Of a stretch of 64,000 nucleotides of DNA, positions 1 through 8,448 are shown piece by piece. The notes beneath the pieces are model-generated. The model had not been told where the DNA came from and searched no databases. It saw nothing but the letters and a program-made list of their open reading frames with translations. Within the stretch, counting starts at the first letter, position 1. Every line of letters starts with the position of its first letter. The DNA comes from Bacillota bacterium (GTDB taxonomy: Bacteria; Bacillota; Clostridia; Lachnospirales; Lachnospiraceae): assembly GCA_023460575.1 (NCBI GenBank), contig JAEWPQ010000033.1, positions 36,139 through 100,138 of the forward strand, in the 5' to 3' direction. The translations under genes were made by a program, and so were the position numbers.

Positions 1-231
1 CGGTATGACTTCCAGATTCTCTGCTTCCAACTGCCGGCTTCCAATCACCTTCACAGATATCCCTTTTTTTGCCGCCTCATAAGCTGCCTGATAAATGGTT
101 TCTTCTCCATGCTCACTTCCCATTGCTGTTATTGCGATGGGCATTTTCCTGCCGGATTGACCAGTTTCAAGCATATGAGCCATTTCGAAAAAGGTCTCTG
201 CAATTAACTGTTTCACCTTACCTTCAGACAT
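1..231 (-). CDS. grdD: Glycine reductase component C, GrdD subunit (partial, N-terminus only)
   Basis: Only the first 77 codons are inside the window; the frame stays open to the left edge. The ATG at 231 follows a GAGGGG ribosome site 4 bases after the grdC stop, so grdC and grdD are probably translationally coupled. The readable residues (MSEGKVKQLIAETFFEMA, later AITAMGSEHGEET) fit the start of GrdD, which with GrdC forms the component that releases acetyl phosphate from the acetyl-selenoprotein intermediate. The assignment leans on position after grdC as much as on sequence. Confidence 0.8.
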   Translation of the reverse strand, partial: MSEGKVKQLIAETFFEMAHMLETGQSGRKMPIAITAMGSEHGEETIYQAAYEAAKKGISVKVIGSRQLEAENLEVIP

Positions 232-235
232 ATGA

Positions 236-1774
236 TCACCCCTCGTCTTCCTGAAGATGCTTTGCAAAATCCTTTAAAGATGCGGCAATCAGTTTCCTGA
301 TCTTGTCCTCAGACACCGTCTCCTCCTGTCCTGCACCGCTGTTTTGCTGAAGAATAAAGGATACTCCATCAAACAGATTAGTCATTCTTCCAAGAAACAG
401 ACTTCCTTTTCCAATAACCATGGCTCTGGTGATTTTTTTATCCATCAGTTCCTGTCTGGCAAAGCCAAGGTAAGGAACTCCGGAAGGGATATGTCCCTGA
501 GTAGGGGCCCAACCCACCATGCCATGCTCAGATACAAAATCAGCCAGCTGGGATTTCTCTATCTCTTTGCGCATGGCGGCAAGCGCTCCTATCATTTTAT
601 AATTTGCCTCGGGCACATTGCCGGCTCCTGCGGGCTTCGTAATATCCGGATTCTGCATTTCAACAGTATACTTATCAATATCGCTCAGCTTCAGACCTGC
701 TTTTTCAAGAGCTGATGCCGTCAGCGAAGAAATCACGTTCTGAGGAGAAGACCCGGTTCCTACCGTATGCCTGCCCACGATATCGGTATTAATTTCCGGG
801 CTGACCCCGTCATTGGCGCTGACGAGTATAGCAAAACCAGCCACGCAATCCTCCAGGATAGGAATTCCTTTGCCTACATGATCCTTTCCATTCATACCGA
901 GCTTTGCGGTAGATCCTCCGGCGGCAACGATAACATGCTTAAATGTTCCTGCCTTCACCATAGCCGCCGCATGAATCAGGGCATGGGTCGGACCGGCACA
1001 GAAACCTCTTACATCGCAACCTGTGGCGTTTTCAAGACCTGCGATTTCTGCTGCTGCTTTCGCAAAGTTTCCTCCGCCTCTCTGATTCATATCACCGCAC
1101 GCCTCTTCCGAACACTCGATCACATATTCAATTTCTTCTTTCCTTATATCATTCTTATCAATTAAATGTAACAATGATAAAACGCAGGAAGCCTTTGAAA
1201 CAAGGTTTTCAAAAATGACATGGGCTGAAAGAGAATGGTCAATATCATGTGCGGGTTTGATGCAGCCGACAATCATTCCTCCATAATACAAAGGCTCTGC
1301 ATGTTCGTCTGCGATTAAACCGTTAATTTCTGACAACTCAAAGTTTTTTTCAAAGATACTCAAAAACTTTGGATCTATAAGACTGTGAGACTCTAATTTT
1401 TTCTTCACGGAAACAGCAAATTGTGATTCTAATTTTACAAGATCAAATACATCACAGATTGCAATCAACCCGATAAATTCATCTTCCGGCATGATTTCCC
1501 CAAATCTGCCTTCTCTATTACTGTAATCGGATTTCTGCTGATACCATGGCTGTTCATAGCCAGCCAGCTCATCAGGCGTAATGTTTCCAATGTAAGTCTG
1601 ATTCGGCAGATACGCTTTACATTCTTCATAAGACCGCAGACTCTTATCCAAATTTTTCAGATATTCAGAATCAGGATCAATGGTTCGCTGAGTTGTCTGT
1701 GTTGTGCCATTATGAATTACCATATCCGGCGTATGAGCAAGTATGTAACTTGCTCCTTTTAAGACGCTGTACAT
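236..1774 (-). CDS. grdC: Glycine reductase component C, GrdC subunit
   Basis: A 512-residue FabH/ketoacyl-synthase-like protein. GrdC works with GrdD in the cytoplasm to take the carboxymethyl or acetyl group from selenoprotein A and release acetyl phosphate, which gives ATP in Stickland fermentation. The N-terminus MYSVLKGASYILAHTPDM and the following HNGTTQTTQ match the family. A longer open frame begins at 1807, but the ATG at 1774 has TAGGAGGCAAAAT directly in front and gives the family-typical start. It lies between grdA and grdD and is intact, of normal length. Confidence 0.93.
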   Translation of the reverse strand: MYSVLKGASYILAHTPDMVIHNGTTQTTQRTIDPDSEYLKNLDKSLRSYEECKAYLPNQTYIGNITPDELAGYEQPWYQQKSDYSNREGRFGEIMPEDEFIGLIAICDVFDLVKLESQFAVSVKKKLESHSLIDPKFLSIFEKNFELSEINGLIADEHAEPLYYGGMIVGCIKPAHDIDHSLSAHVIFENLVSKASCVLSLLHLIDKNDIRKEEIEYVIECSEEACGDMNQRGGGNFAKAAAEIAGLENATGCDVRGFCAGPTHALIHAAAMVKAGTFKHVIVAAGGSTAKLGMNGKDHVGKGIPILEDCVAGFAILVSANDGVSPEINTDIVGRHTVGTGSSPQNVISSLTASALEKAGLKLSDIDKYTVEMQNPDITKPAGAGNVPEANYKMIGALAAMRKEIEKSQLADFVSEHGMVGWAPTQGHIPSGVPYLGFARQELMDKKITRAMVIGKGSLFLGRMTNLFDGVSFILQQNSGAGQEETVSEDKIRKLIAASLKDFAKHLQEDEG

Positions 1775-1865
1775 ATTTTGCCTCCTATAATAAATCAATT
1801 CCTGCAAAATGTGGTGCTGTGTACCATTCGCATTTCACAAGAATTGATCTGTGAAGGGATGAATT

Positions 1866-2330
1866 TTAAAATTTACAATACTCGTCCCTTATTGTTGACA
1901 TCTCTTTTCGGATATCGTCGACATCCAATACCATTTCCATCATACTGATCTGCTCGTCATAAACATCGCTATCTACTTCATCTTTGATTTCCGGCTCACA
2001 AGCATGATATACTTTTAGTCCCAACTGGACTCCTGCCAAAGGTCCTGCAAAAGTAGGGTCTCCTGCCGTAACAGTTTCAGCAGCAAGGCCGGCAGCCTCA
2101 CCTTCTGCGGCTCCTAAAATAACAATAATATTTTCAGGACCGTACTGTTCCGCCAATGCTTTTACCCTCTTTTGATTTTCAAGATCCATGGCACCCGCAG
2201 CCGTTCAGACAAAGCATTCTGTTGACGAGAATACTACTTCTGCACCGGCCGTTTTAACACACTCCTCAATTGCAGGACCCGGAATGCCGTCTCTGTCGCC
2301 GATAATGATCGCCTTTTTGTCTTTAAGCAT
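1866..2330 (-). CDS. grdA: Glycine reductase complex selenoprotein A (in-frame TGA = Sec42)
   Basis: Selenoprotein A is the small carrier that accepts the carboxymethyl group from component B and is later reduced by thioredoxin. Ordinary translation shows only 107 codons from an internal ATG at 2189. Reading upstream through TGA at 2205-2207 extends the frame to the ATG at 2328-2330 and gives 154 residues. The redox motif is C39-F-V-U42, followed by TAAGAMDLENQ, the family signature. The N-terminus MLKDKKAIIIGDRDGIPGP is also typical, with AGGAAG ahead of the ATG. tRNA-Sec and selB lie just upstream. Standard gene callers would truncate this gene. Confidence 0.97.
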
Positions 2331-2434
2331 ATTACTTCCTCCTTTTTTATCTATATTATAACGTGTGCCAGCAAGATAAATATTTACTCTGCAGGCTAAA
2401 AATAGATTTCCACGTTATGTACCTGGTTGTTTTA

Positions 2435-2755
2435 CTAAAATGCATATCGCTTTATCATTTCCTCAATTTTATCAGGTGTTGCATCCTCTTTTACTAATTC
2501 TTCAACTTTTTCACCGTTTTTATAGATAGCCATAACGGGTAGTCCCAAAATTTTCTGAGAAATGGCAAGCCTTCTTGCCTTTGTGGTATTCAGTTTAGTA
2601 AATTTGATTTTATCGCTGTATTCTTCAGCAAATTTCTCAACATGAGGGAGAAGAGCCTGACAGGGCACACACCCGTCTCCAAAAAAGTCCACAAATACTA
2701 TTCCTTCTGCCTTCAGCACTTCTGGTTCAAACGTATCTTTATCCACAACTAACAT
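2435..2755 (-). CDS. trxA: Thioredoxin of the glycine reductase system (GCVPC active site)
   Basis: A 106-residue thioredoxin whose active site is C29-V-P-C32 in the context GDGCVPCQ, instead of the usual WCGPC. The cis-proline region is ILGLPVMAIY. GCVPC thioredoxins are known from glycine reductase operons, where they reduce the oxidised Cys/Sec pair of selenoprotein A. The gene starts one base after the trxB stop codon with its ribosome site inside the end of trxB, and grdA follows about 100 bases later. Electrons would flow NADPH to TrxB to TrxA to GrdA. Confidence 0.93.
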   Translation of the reverse strand: MLVVDKDTFEPEVLKAEGIVFVDFFGDGCVPCQALLPHVEKFAEEYSDKIKFTKLNTTKARRLAISQKILGLPVMAIYKNGEKVEELVKEDATPDKIEEMIKRYAF

Positions 2756-2756
2756 T

Positions 2757-3698
2757 CTAATTACCTCCTTCGTTTTCTATATATTTCTCAGCCATGACGG
2801 CCGCAATCGCTCCATCAGCACAGGCAGTGACAACCTGTCTTAAACTCTTAATTCTGATATCCCCGGCAGCAAAAACACCCGGCACATTTGTTTCCATATT
2901 TTCATTTGTTCTAATATAACCGTATTCCATGTCCAAACTGCCCTCAAAACATTTTGACTGAGGCAGATATCCGATAAAGCCAAAGATTCCGAATGTTCCG
3001 TCTTCTTCATCGGCAACAATTTCCGTCACTTCCCCTGTCTTCAAGTTTTCGACCGACATACTCTGGACCATTCCATCTCCCTTTATTTCTTTCACCACGC
3101 AGTCCCACATAAAATCTACTTTAGGATTATTAAATGCTTTTTCCTGAATGGATTTTGCGGCACGGAGCTCATCTCTTCTATGGATAATGGTCACCTTCCG
3201 GCCAAATTTTGTCAGATAAAGAGCCTCTTCTACAGCAGTATCTCCGCCTCCGACTACAAAAATTTCAAAATCCTCAAAGAAGTTTCCGTCACAGGTTGCA
3301 CAATAAGACACTCCTTTTCCGATCAATTCCCTTTCGCCGGGACAGCCGATAGGCTTTGGGAATGCGCCGGTGGCAATGATCACCGTTTTCGTGTGGTACT
3401 CTTTCCCCTTTCCCTTCAATACCTTGATATCTCTGGAGAAATCTACCGATTCAATACAATCAGACGTTCTTTCAATTCCAAATTTCTCTACCTGCTCTGT
3501 CATTCTTCCTACCAGAGTACTGCCTGACTCCTCCGGAAGACACCCCGGATAATTTTCAATCTCGGAAGTAATAACAATCTGTCCCCCATCCTTATCTTTT
3601 TCAATAAGCAGTGCATTCAGTCTGGCTCTTCCTGCATAAAGACCGGCGGACAGGCCGGCAGGTCCTCCACCAATTATTACAACATCATAAACGTTCAA
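2757..3698 (-). CDS. trxB: Thioredoxin-disulfide reductase
   Basis: A 313-residue FAD/NADPH-dependent reductase. The FAD-binding GGGPAG is at about residues 10-15, the redox pair is C133-A-T-C136, the NADPH Rossmann motif is VVGGGDTAVEEA, and the C-terminal FAD contact is VFAAGDIR. It reduces the adjacent thioredoxin. The likely start is a TTG at 3696-3698 preceded by GGAGGTGC. It follows selB by 13 bases and ends one base before trxA, so selB, trxB and trxA are probably co-transcribed. Confidence 0.95.
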   Translation of the reverse strand: MNVYDVVIIGGGPAGLSAGLYAGRARLNALLIEKDKDGGQIVITSEIENYPGCLPEESGSTLVGRMTEQVEKFGIERTSDCIESVDFSRDIKVLKGKGKEYHTKTVIIATGAFPKPIGCPGERELIGKGVSYCATCDGNFFEDFEIFVVGGGDTAVEEALYLTKFGRKVTIIHRRDELRAAKSIQEKAFNNPKVDFMWDCVVKEIKGDGMVQSMSVENLKTGEVTEIVADEEDGTFGIFGFIGYLPQSKCFEGSLDMEYGYIRTNENMETNVPGVFAAGDIRIKSLRQVVTACADGAIAAVMAEKYIENEGGN

Positions 3699-3711
3699 AG
3701 CGCACCTCCAT

Positions 3712-5586
3712 TTATTTTTTAGTATTTAATACCCTGTCATCACCCACGCGTCTGGTGAATTTTTCCTGATCAAACCTTTCCAGAAGCATTAATGCAAACT
3801 TTCTGCTGGTTCCGATAGAATCCCTGAAATCCGGAAGCTTTAATATACCCTTTTCAACAAAAAGTCTTTCTGCTGATTCTTTGGCCCTTTTGTACTGTGT
3901 TTCCGTCAGAATAAATTGTCCGGGAAACACTAAAAAATCACTCTGCAGCATAAATTCAAGCACCTGCTGTTTTTCTTTGATATTCTCCGTAAGCTCTGCA
4001 GCTGTCAGCAGAGTATAGCCGCTTTCCATGACCTTTATCTTCAATTCATCACTGATTTTCTTTTGGCTTTCTGTAAGATTCGGTTCAAAATCACAACATG
4101 AAACCAGATTCTGCTCAAGCTTAACTTCGTTCTTTGCGGCCAGATATTTTAACATGGTCTCACACTGCTTCTTATTGGACATATCAAGCTTTTCCAGTAA
4201 TTCTGCCTTAGGAATCCCTTTTCGCAATCTGTATTTTTTATGATAATCTTTTAAGACTGCCTCCACCATATACCTGTAATGCATCAAATATTCTGCATGT
4301 ATAAACTGCTTTTCGATTAATAAAATAATTCCATCGTCTTCAAGTTCTTTTAGCTCTTCTTCTTTAATGTCTTTATTTAAAAAAGCGGATATCTTGGAAA
4401 AATCAGAAAATGGATTGTTTTTAATATATTCTTCTATAATTTCCTTGTCAGAAGCCGAGTCCTTCATCTGAAGCGACCGCAATCGTTCATCGGGATCATT
4501 TTTATATCTCAAAGCTTTCGGATCTATGATGACTCCGCCGCCGATGGTTGTGACCGGAGAAATAGTTCTTAATACAAAACGGTCACCCTTCAAAACAGCT
4601 ATTTCATGATCCAGCAGAATCTGGGCATAGCCTTCATCCCCGGCTTTTACTTTTTTATGGGTGATGGGTACAAATCTTGCCACTTCCTCCGACGCTCCGG
4701 TATATAGCTTCAGCTTATAAAACTTACCGATTTCAAGCTTTGTGGATTTAACGATGGTAAATCTGACGTCAATCCTGTCCGTTACGTATACTCCGTTCCT
4801 TGCTGCAACTGTGTTTCCTCTTTTTAATTCATCCACCGTTATATTGGATAAGTTGATTGCCGTTCTCTGTCCGGCATATGCTAAGTCCACGTTGTGTTCA
4901 TGAACCTGAAGATTCCGGACTTTCGTAGAAATTCCCTGAGGATAAACAACCAATTCATCCTCTGTTTTCAATATACCTTCCATTAGAGTACCGGTAACTA
5001 CGGTTCCGTATCCTTTAACAGAAAAAACCCGGTCTATATTCATTCTGGGCTTCTTCGTGAAGCTGCGTTCCCGGATATCTGAAGTCAGGATCTCAAGCTC
5101 GGTTATTAACACATCAAAACCTTTCCTGCTGACAGAATCAACTTCCACGATCTTTGTCCCTTCTAAAAAGGTTCCTTTTATAAACGACCGGATATCTTCT
5201 ATTACCAGCTCCTTAAAGTCCTCATCTACCAGATCGATCTTAGTAAGAACAATCAGGAATTTTTGTATTCCCAGATAACTGAGGATGTCGATATGCTCTC
5301 TTGTCTGGGGCATAATCCCTTCATTCGCCGCAATAATAATCAGTGCAGCATCAATGCCCGTGGCGCCGGCCAGCATATTCTTAATAAACTTTTCGTGCCC
5401 CGGAACATCAACAATTCCAAGCGTACGTCCGTTAGGAAGCTGAAAGCCGGTAAATCCAAGATTAATTGAAATTCCTCGTTTCTTCTCTTCCGCAAGAGTA
5501 TCCGTATCATGGCCTGTCAGCGCTTTCACCAATGCCGTTTTGCCATGATCGATATGCCCTGCCGTCCCTACAACTATGCTGTCCAT
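3712..5586 (-). CDS. selB: Selenocysteine-specific elongation factor SelB
   Basis: A 624-residue translational GTPase. It carries Sec-tRNA to UGA codons marked by a SECIS hairpin. The P-loop is GHIDHGKT near residues 10-17, switch II is DVPGHEKF, and the base-specificity motif is TKID. EF-Tu-like beta barrels follow, and a C-terminal winged-helix region of about 250 residues would bind the mRNA hairpin. The ATG at 5586 follows GGGGGAGGA. tRNA-Sec sits 75 bases upstream in the same direction. SelA and SelD, needed to make Sec-tRNA, are not in the window. Confidence 0.96.
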   Translation of the reverse strand: MDSIVVGTAGHIDHGKTALVKALTGHDTDTLAEEKKRGISINLGFTGFQLPNGRTLGIVDVPGHEKFIKNMLAGATGIDAALIIIAANEGIMPQTREHIDILSYLGIQKFLIVLTKIDLVDEDFKELVIEDIRSFIKGTFLEGTKIVEVDSVSRKGFDVLITELEILTSDIRERSFTKKPRMNIDRVFSVKGYGTVVTGTLMEGILKTEDELVVYPQGISTKVRNLQVHEHNVDLAYAGQRTAINLSNITVDELKRGNTVAARNGVYVTDRIDVRFTIVKSTKLEIGKFYKLKLYTGASEEVARFVPITHKKVKAGDEGYAQILLDHEIAVLKGDRFVLRTISPVTTIGGGVIIDPKALRYKNDPDERLRSLQMKDSASDKEIIEEYIKNNPFSDFSKISAFLNKDIKEEELKELEDDGIILLIEKQFIHAEYLMHYRYMVEAVLKDYHKKYRLRKGIPKAELLEKLDMSNKKQCETMLKYLAAKNEVKLEQNLVSCCDFEPNLTESQKKISDELKIKVMESGYTLLTAAELTENIKEKQQVLEFMLQSDFLVFPGQFILTETQYKRAKESAERLFVEKGILKLPDFRDSIGTSRKFALMLLERFDQEKFTRRVGDDRVLNTKK

Positions 5587-5660
5587 TCATTCCTCCCCCA
5601 AAGGCAGATTGTGATTTTTTTAACTATACGGGCGCAATTTATGTAAATGTAAATTATTTT

Positions 5661-5754
5661 TGGCGGAAGCATATGGGAATCGAACCCACCCACGGCTACA
5701 AGCCGCAACACGGTTTTGAAGACCGGTAGGCACACCAGTTACCTGTCTGCTTCC
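5661..5754 (-). tRNA. selC: tRNA-Sec (anticodon TCA)
   Basis: A 94-base tRNA including an encoded CCA at 5661-5663. The acceptor stem pairs GGAAGC at the 5' end (5749-5754) with GCTTCC at 5665-5670, and the discriminator is G at 5664. The anticodon TCA is at 5717-5719 in the loop CTTCAAAA. A long variable arm, typical of tRNA-Sec, is present, and the T-loop reads GGTTCGATTCC. It decodes UGA and supports grdA just downstream. It has its own strong promoter upstream. Confidence 0.97.
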
Positions 5755-5760
5755 ATTAAT

Positions 5761-5818
5761 ATTGTAGATTGTCTACAATTTACTTTTACATTATAACTAA
5801 TTTTTTGTGCTATATCAA
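5761..5818 (-). promoter_or_regulatory. Sigma-A-type promoter and inverted repeat in front of tRNA-Sec
   Basis: On the minus strand, -35 TTGATA (5813-5818) and -10 TATAAT (5790-5795) are separated by 17 bases. Between the expected start near 5783 and the tRNA is an 8-base inverted repeat, ATTGTAGA/TCTACAAT, at 5761-5779. It could be a leader hairpin that guides tRNA processing, or an operator. The promoter probably drives tRNA-Sec and perhaps selB and beyond. Confidence 0.7.
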
Positions 5819-5941
5819 CATGGTTTTTTTTATATTTCATACTCACTTTATTTATTATTTTTATATATTCTGAATTTTTGCTTAAAAAACATACAAATAA
5901 ACCAATTATCAAAAGGCGAAAACTTATTAAAATATTTTATT

Positions 5942-5977
5942 CAAAAAAAACACAAGCCTTATATCACTTGTGTTTTC
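5942..5977 (-). terminator. Rho-independent terminator after the LURP-one-like gene
   Basis: AAACACAAG pairs with CTTGTGTTT around a 10-base loop, followed on the minus strand by a run of eight Ts. It lies 28 bases after the stop of the gene that ends at 6005. The rest of 5819-5941 is AT-rich with nothing recognisable. Confidence 0.8.
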
Positions 5978-6004
5978 GCTTATGCTGCAGGTACGATACC
6001 TTTT

Positions 6005-6481
6005 TTAATTTTTATTCTGGCTGCATTTAACAGCATCAATAGCAAGAACCACCATCAATGCCAAAAGAGCATCCTGTTCTTCAGCCACATCAATGATATA
6101 AGTATCGGTAAAACGGAACAGCTGTTTTTCTATCTGTGCCACAACGCCGCCCTCTCTGGAATATATGGAATAATCCCAGCCAAAAAAATCTCCTTTTACC
6201 TCCCAGCCAATACAGTCGATGTTAAATGAGGGCTTGAAAAAAGTAAATTCTTTTGTTATAGTGCCAACCGTTTCACCGTTTATAATGATATAAAACCGGG
6301 GAAGAAACGTGAATATCTGCTCTTTTAAAGTCGCCAGATGACTGCCGTTTCTGTCATAGATTTCCAATTTGTGTCCCCATGCAGGTTTTCCGCTGACTGT
6401 AAAAACAGGACTGCCAGCCTCATCATAAATATCATAACTGTCAAACCAGGAAAAAAAGCGTTGTTTGAACATTAATTTCAT
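6005..6481 (-). CDS. LURP-one-related (YxjI-like) beta-barrel protein
   Basis: A 158-residue soluble protein made almost wholly of beta-strand pairs, ending in one hydrophobic helix (LLALMVVLAIDAV). The pattern of repeated strands (YDIYDEAGSPVFTVSGK, later HKLEIYDRNGSHLATLKE) matches the LURP-one/Tubby-like fold. Family members may bind lipid or act as membrane tethers, but no firm function is known in bacteria. The ATG at 6481 follows GGAGACGAAACA; the longer frame from 6526 would overlap nth and lacks a ribosome site. Confidence 0.7.
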   Translation of the reverse strand: MKLMFKQRFFSWFDSYDIYDEAGSPVFTVSGKPAWGHKLEIYDRNGSHLATLKEQIFTFLPRFYIIINGETVGTITKEFTFFKPSFNIDCIGWEVKGDFFGWDYSIYSREGGVVAQIEKQLFRFTDTYIIDVAEEQDALLALMVVLAIDAVKCSQNKN

Positions 6482-6525
6482 TGTTTCGTCTCCTTTTATG
6501 CTTTGTCGGTCACTTTCTTTAATCA

Positions 6526-7149
6526 CTACAGCTTTCTCTCACACCATTCCCCCAGCACACATTCGCTACACTTAGCCTTCCTTGCTGTGCAGATCTCTCT
6601 CCCATGATAAATCAGCTGAAAGTTAATCCTGTTCCAATGTTCCTCAGGCAAAACCTTCTGAAGCTCCAGTTCCACTTTTACCGGATTGTTCCCTTCTGCC
6701 CAGCCCAGCCGTCTGGATATCCGGAATACGTGGGTATCCACGGTAACTCCCGGAATTTCATACGCATCGGCAAGAAACAGGGTGGCTGTCTTCCTACCCA
6801 CTCCCGCCAGTTTTAACAGTCCTTCTATATCTGATGGTACCTCACCGCCATATTCATTTACGATCTGAGTACAGCATTTCTTTAAATTCCTTGCTTTATT
6901 CTTATAAAGGCCAATGGAACGGATAGAAGCCTCAATTTCTTCCAGAGGTGCATGGGCAAGCTGGTCAGCAGTCTGAAACCGTCTGCAAAAGTCAGGCAAT
7001 ACCTCTTCCACCTGCTTATCTGTACTCTGTGCGCTGAGCATAATGGCTGCAAGCAGCTGCCAGGGCTGATCGTGATAGAATTCTTCTTTTGTCACTCCGT
7101 ATACTTCATCCAGCTTCTTAAGAATTGCTCCAGTTTTCTCTTCTGTCAT
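6526..7149 (-). CDS. nth: Endonuclease III (DNA glycosylase/AP lyase)
   Basis: A 207-residue base-excision repair enzyme that removes oxidised pyrimidines and cleaves the abasic site. The helix-hairpin-helix LAGVGRKTA contains the catalytic Lys (residue 120), and VDTHV holds the catalytic Asp (138), the same numbers as in E. coli Nth. The C-terminal iron-sulfur cluster motif is C-x6-C-x2-C-x5-C. The ATG at 7149 has AGGAAAGGA upstream; an upstream GTG at 7170 is less likely. It follows the EndoQ-like gene by 24 bases, so the two repair genes are probably one operon. Confidence 0.95.
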   Translation of the reverse strand: MTEEKTGAILKKLDEVYGVTKEEFYHDQPWQLLAAIMLSAQSTDKQVEEVLPDFCRRFQTADQLAHAPLEEIEASIRSIGLYKNKARNLKKCCTQIVNEYGGEVPSDIEGLLKLAGVGRKTATLFLADAYEIPGVTVDTHVFRISRRLGWAEGNNPVKVELELQKVLPEEHWNRINFQLIYHGREICTARKAKCSECVLGEWCERKL

Positions 7150-7173
7150 TTGTTGTAGTCCTTTCCTCACGTT

Positions 7174-8415
7174 TTACCAGCTCTCATCAGGATCAAACAG
7201 CTTTATCCTTCCGTATTCCCCGTCATACCCTGGTATCCGCTTCACATTCCCTTGCCGGAGCCGGCTGACTCCTTCTGCAAGCAGCGGGTCCGATATCCGT
7301 CTTATATCTTCCAGGGGAACCTCCCTTAAGATTTCAAACTCAGATCCCAGCCCCCGCAGCAGTTCAAAATACTGAGTCTGAACCTTTTTGCTTGCGGCGG
7401 AATACCCAAGACAGGCAGAGATGACCTCCGGCAGCGGTACCAGACTTTCAAAAGGTTTGCCCTGTGGAAGTACAAAGCCCTCTTCCCTGTCAGAAAGCTG
7501 CATAATCCGATGAGATACTCCCATGGTCAGATTCCCGCCGCAGACCGGGCACTTACCGGAATGCCGTTCTGCCTCGACAGGAGAAAAACAAATCCCGCAT
7601 TTTCTATGACCGTCATGGTGGTATTTCCCTTCCTCCGGGAAAAATTCAATAGTTCCCATTAATCCTCTGCCAGTCGTTAAAGCACGAGAAAGTCCGTCAA
7701 AGGACAGCTCCATGTTTAAAAGACTGGCTTCCCTTCCCAGCTTTGCGGGAGAATGGGCATCGGAGTTGGAGATCAGCTGAAATCGGTCCAGCGCAGATAT
7801 TCCCCATATCATAGAAGGATCAGAAGAAAGTCCGGTCTCCAATGTATGTATATGCAGAGTCAGATCCTCGAAACATTCTTCTATGGAATCAAATCCGGAA
7901 CATGCCCCAAACAGGGAAAAATGAGGTGTCCAGATGTGAGCGGGTATATAAACTGCCCGTGGGTCTGTCTCCAGCATCATTTCCAGAAGGTCGTGGCAGT
8001 CAAGGCCTAAGATGGGCCTGCCGTCAGAACGGATATTGCCCACAGTCTCAAGCTTCCCGGAGAGTTTCTCTGCCGTTTCCAGTCCGGGCAGCAGAAGGAG
8101 GCTGTGTACCTTTCTTGTCTTACCATTTTTTTTATATATAGAACTGATTTCTCCTGAAACAACAAAACGGGGAATCAGGGAATCGGAGGTATTTTCTTCC
8201 TCCAGACGGTATTCTGCCTTTAATACATAAAGCCCTTCCTCCGCCGGAGTCAGTTTTTCTTTTAATTCTTCCCTCCATGCCGGGTGTGTAAAATCACCGG
8301 TTCCGAGAATCCCGATTCCTTTTCGTCTCGCCCAGAGATCCAGCTGTTCCGGTGTGCAGTCCTTACTGGTTGCCATAGAATACCGGGAATGGATATGTAA
8401 ATCTGCTATGTACAT
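7174..8415 (-). CDS. Endonuclease Q-like PHP-domain protein
   Basis: A 413-residue protein of the TIGR00375/EndoQ type. The PHP metal site is visible: D5-L-H7-I-H9, then GTGDFTHP, VSGEIS, PAHIWTP and SNSDAHSP. A zinc finger follows, CGIC then CPVC. Family members from archaea and some Bacillus cut DNA 5' of deaminated bases (uracil, hypoxanthine) and abasic sites. Its place directly before nth supports a DNA repair role. The ATG at 8415 follows GCAGGTGAAAGA; a GTG at 8433 is possible. Specific activity is inferred from family only. Confidence 0.75.
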   Translation of the reverse strand: MYIADLHIHSRYSMATSKDCTPEQLDLWARRKGIGILGTGDFTHPAWREELKEKLTPAEEGLYVLKAEYRLEEENTSDSLIPRFVVSGEISSIYKKNGKTRKVHSLLLLPGLETAEKLSGKLETVGNIRSDGRPILGLDCHDLLEMMLETDPRAVYIPAHIWTPHFSLFGACSGFDSIEECFEDLTLHIHTLETGLSSDPSMIWGISALDRFQLISNSDAHSPAKLGREASLLNMELSFDGLSRALTTGRGLMGTIEFFPEEGKYHHDGHRKCGICFSPVEAERHSGKCPVCGGNLTMGVSHRIMQLSDREEGFVLPQGKPFESLVPLPEVISACLGYSAASKKVQTQYFELLRGLGSEFEILREVPLEDIRRISDPLLAEGVSRLRQGNVKRIPGYDGEYGRIKLFDPDESW

Positions 8416-8448
8416 TCTTTCACCTGCTTTCACATAGAGAAAGGGGCA

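Noticed and set aside
2205..2207. Stop codon that would make grdA a truncated or pseudogene
   Set aside because: It is the conserved Sec codon; tRNA-Sec and selB lie upstream and the flanking residues fit the family.
5466..5729. Plus-strand open frame over selB and tRNA-Sec
   Set aside because: It is antisense to two well-supported genes and has no ribosome site or family features.
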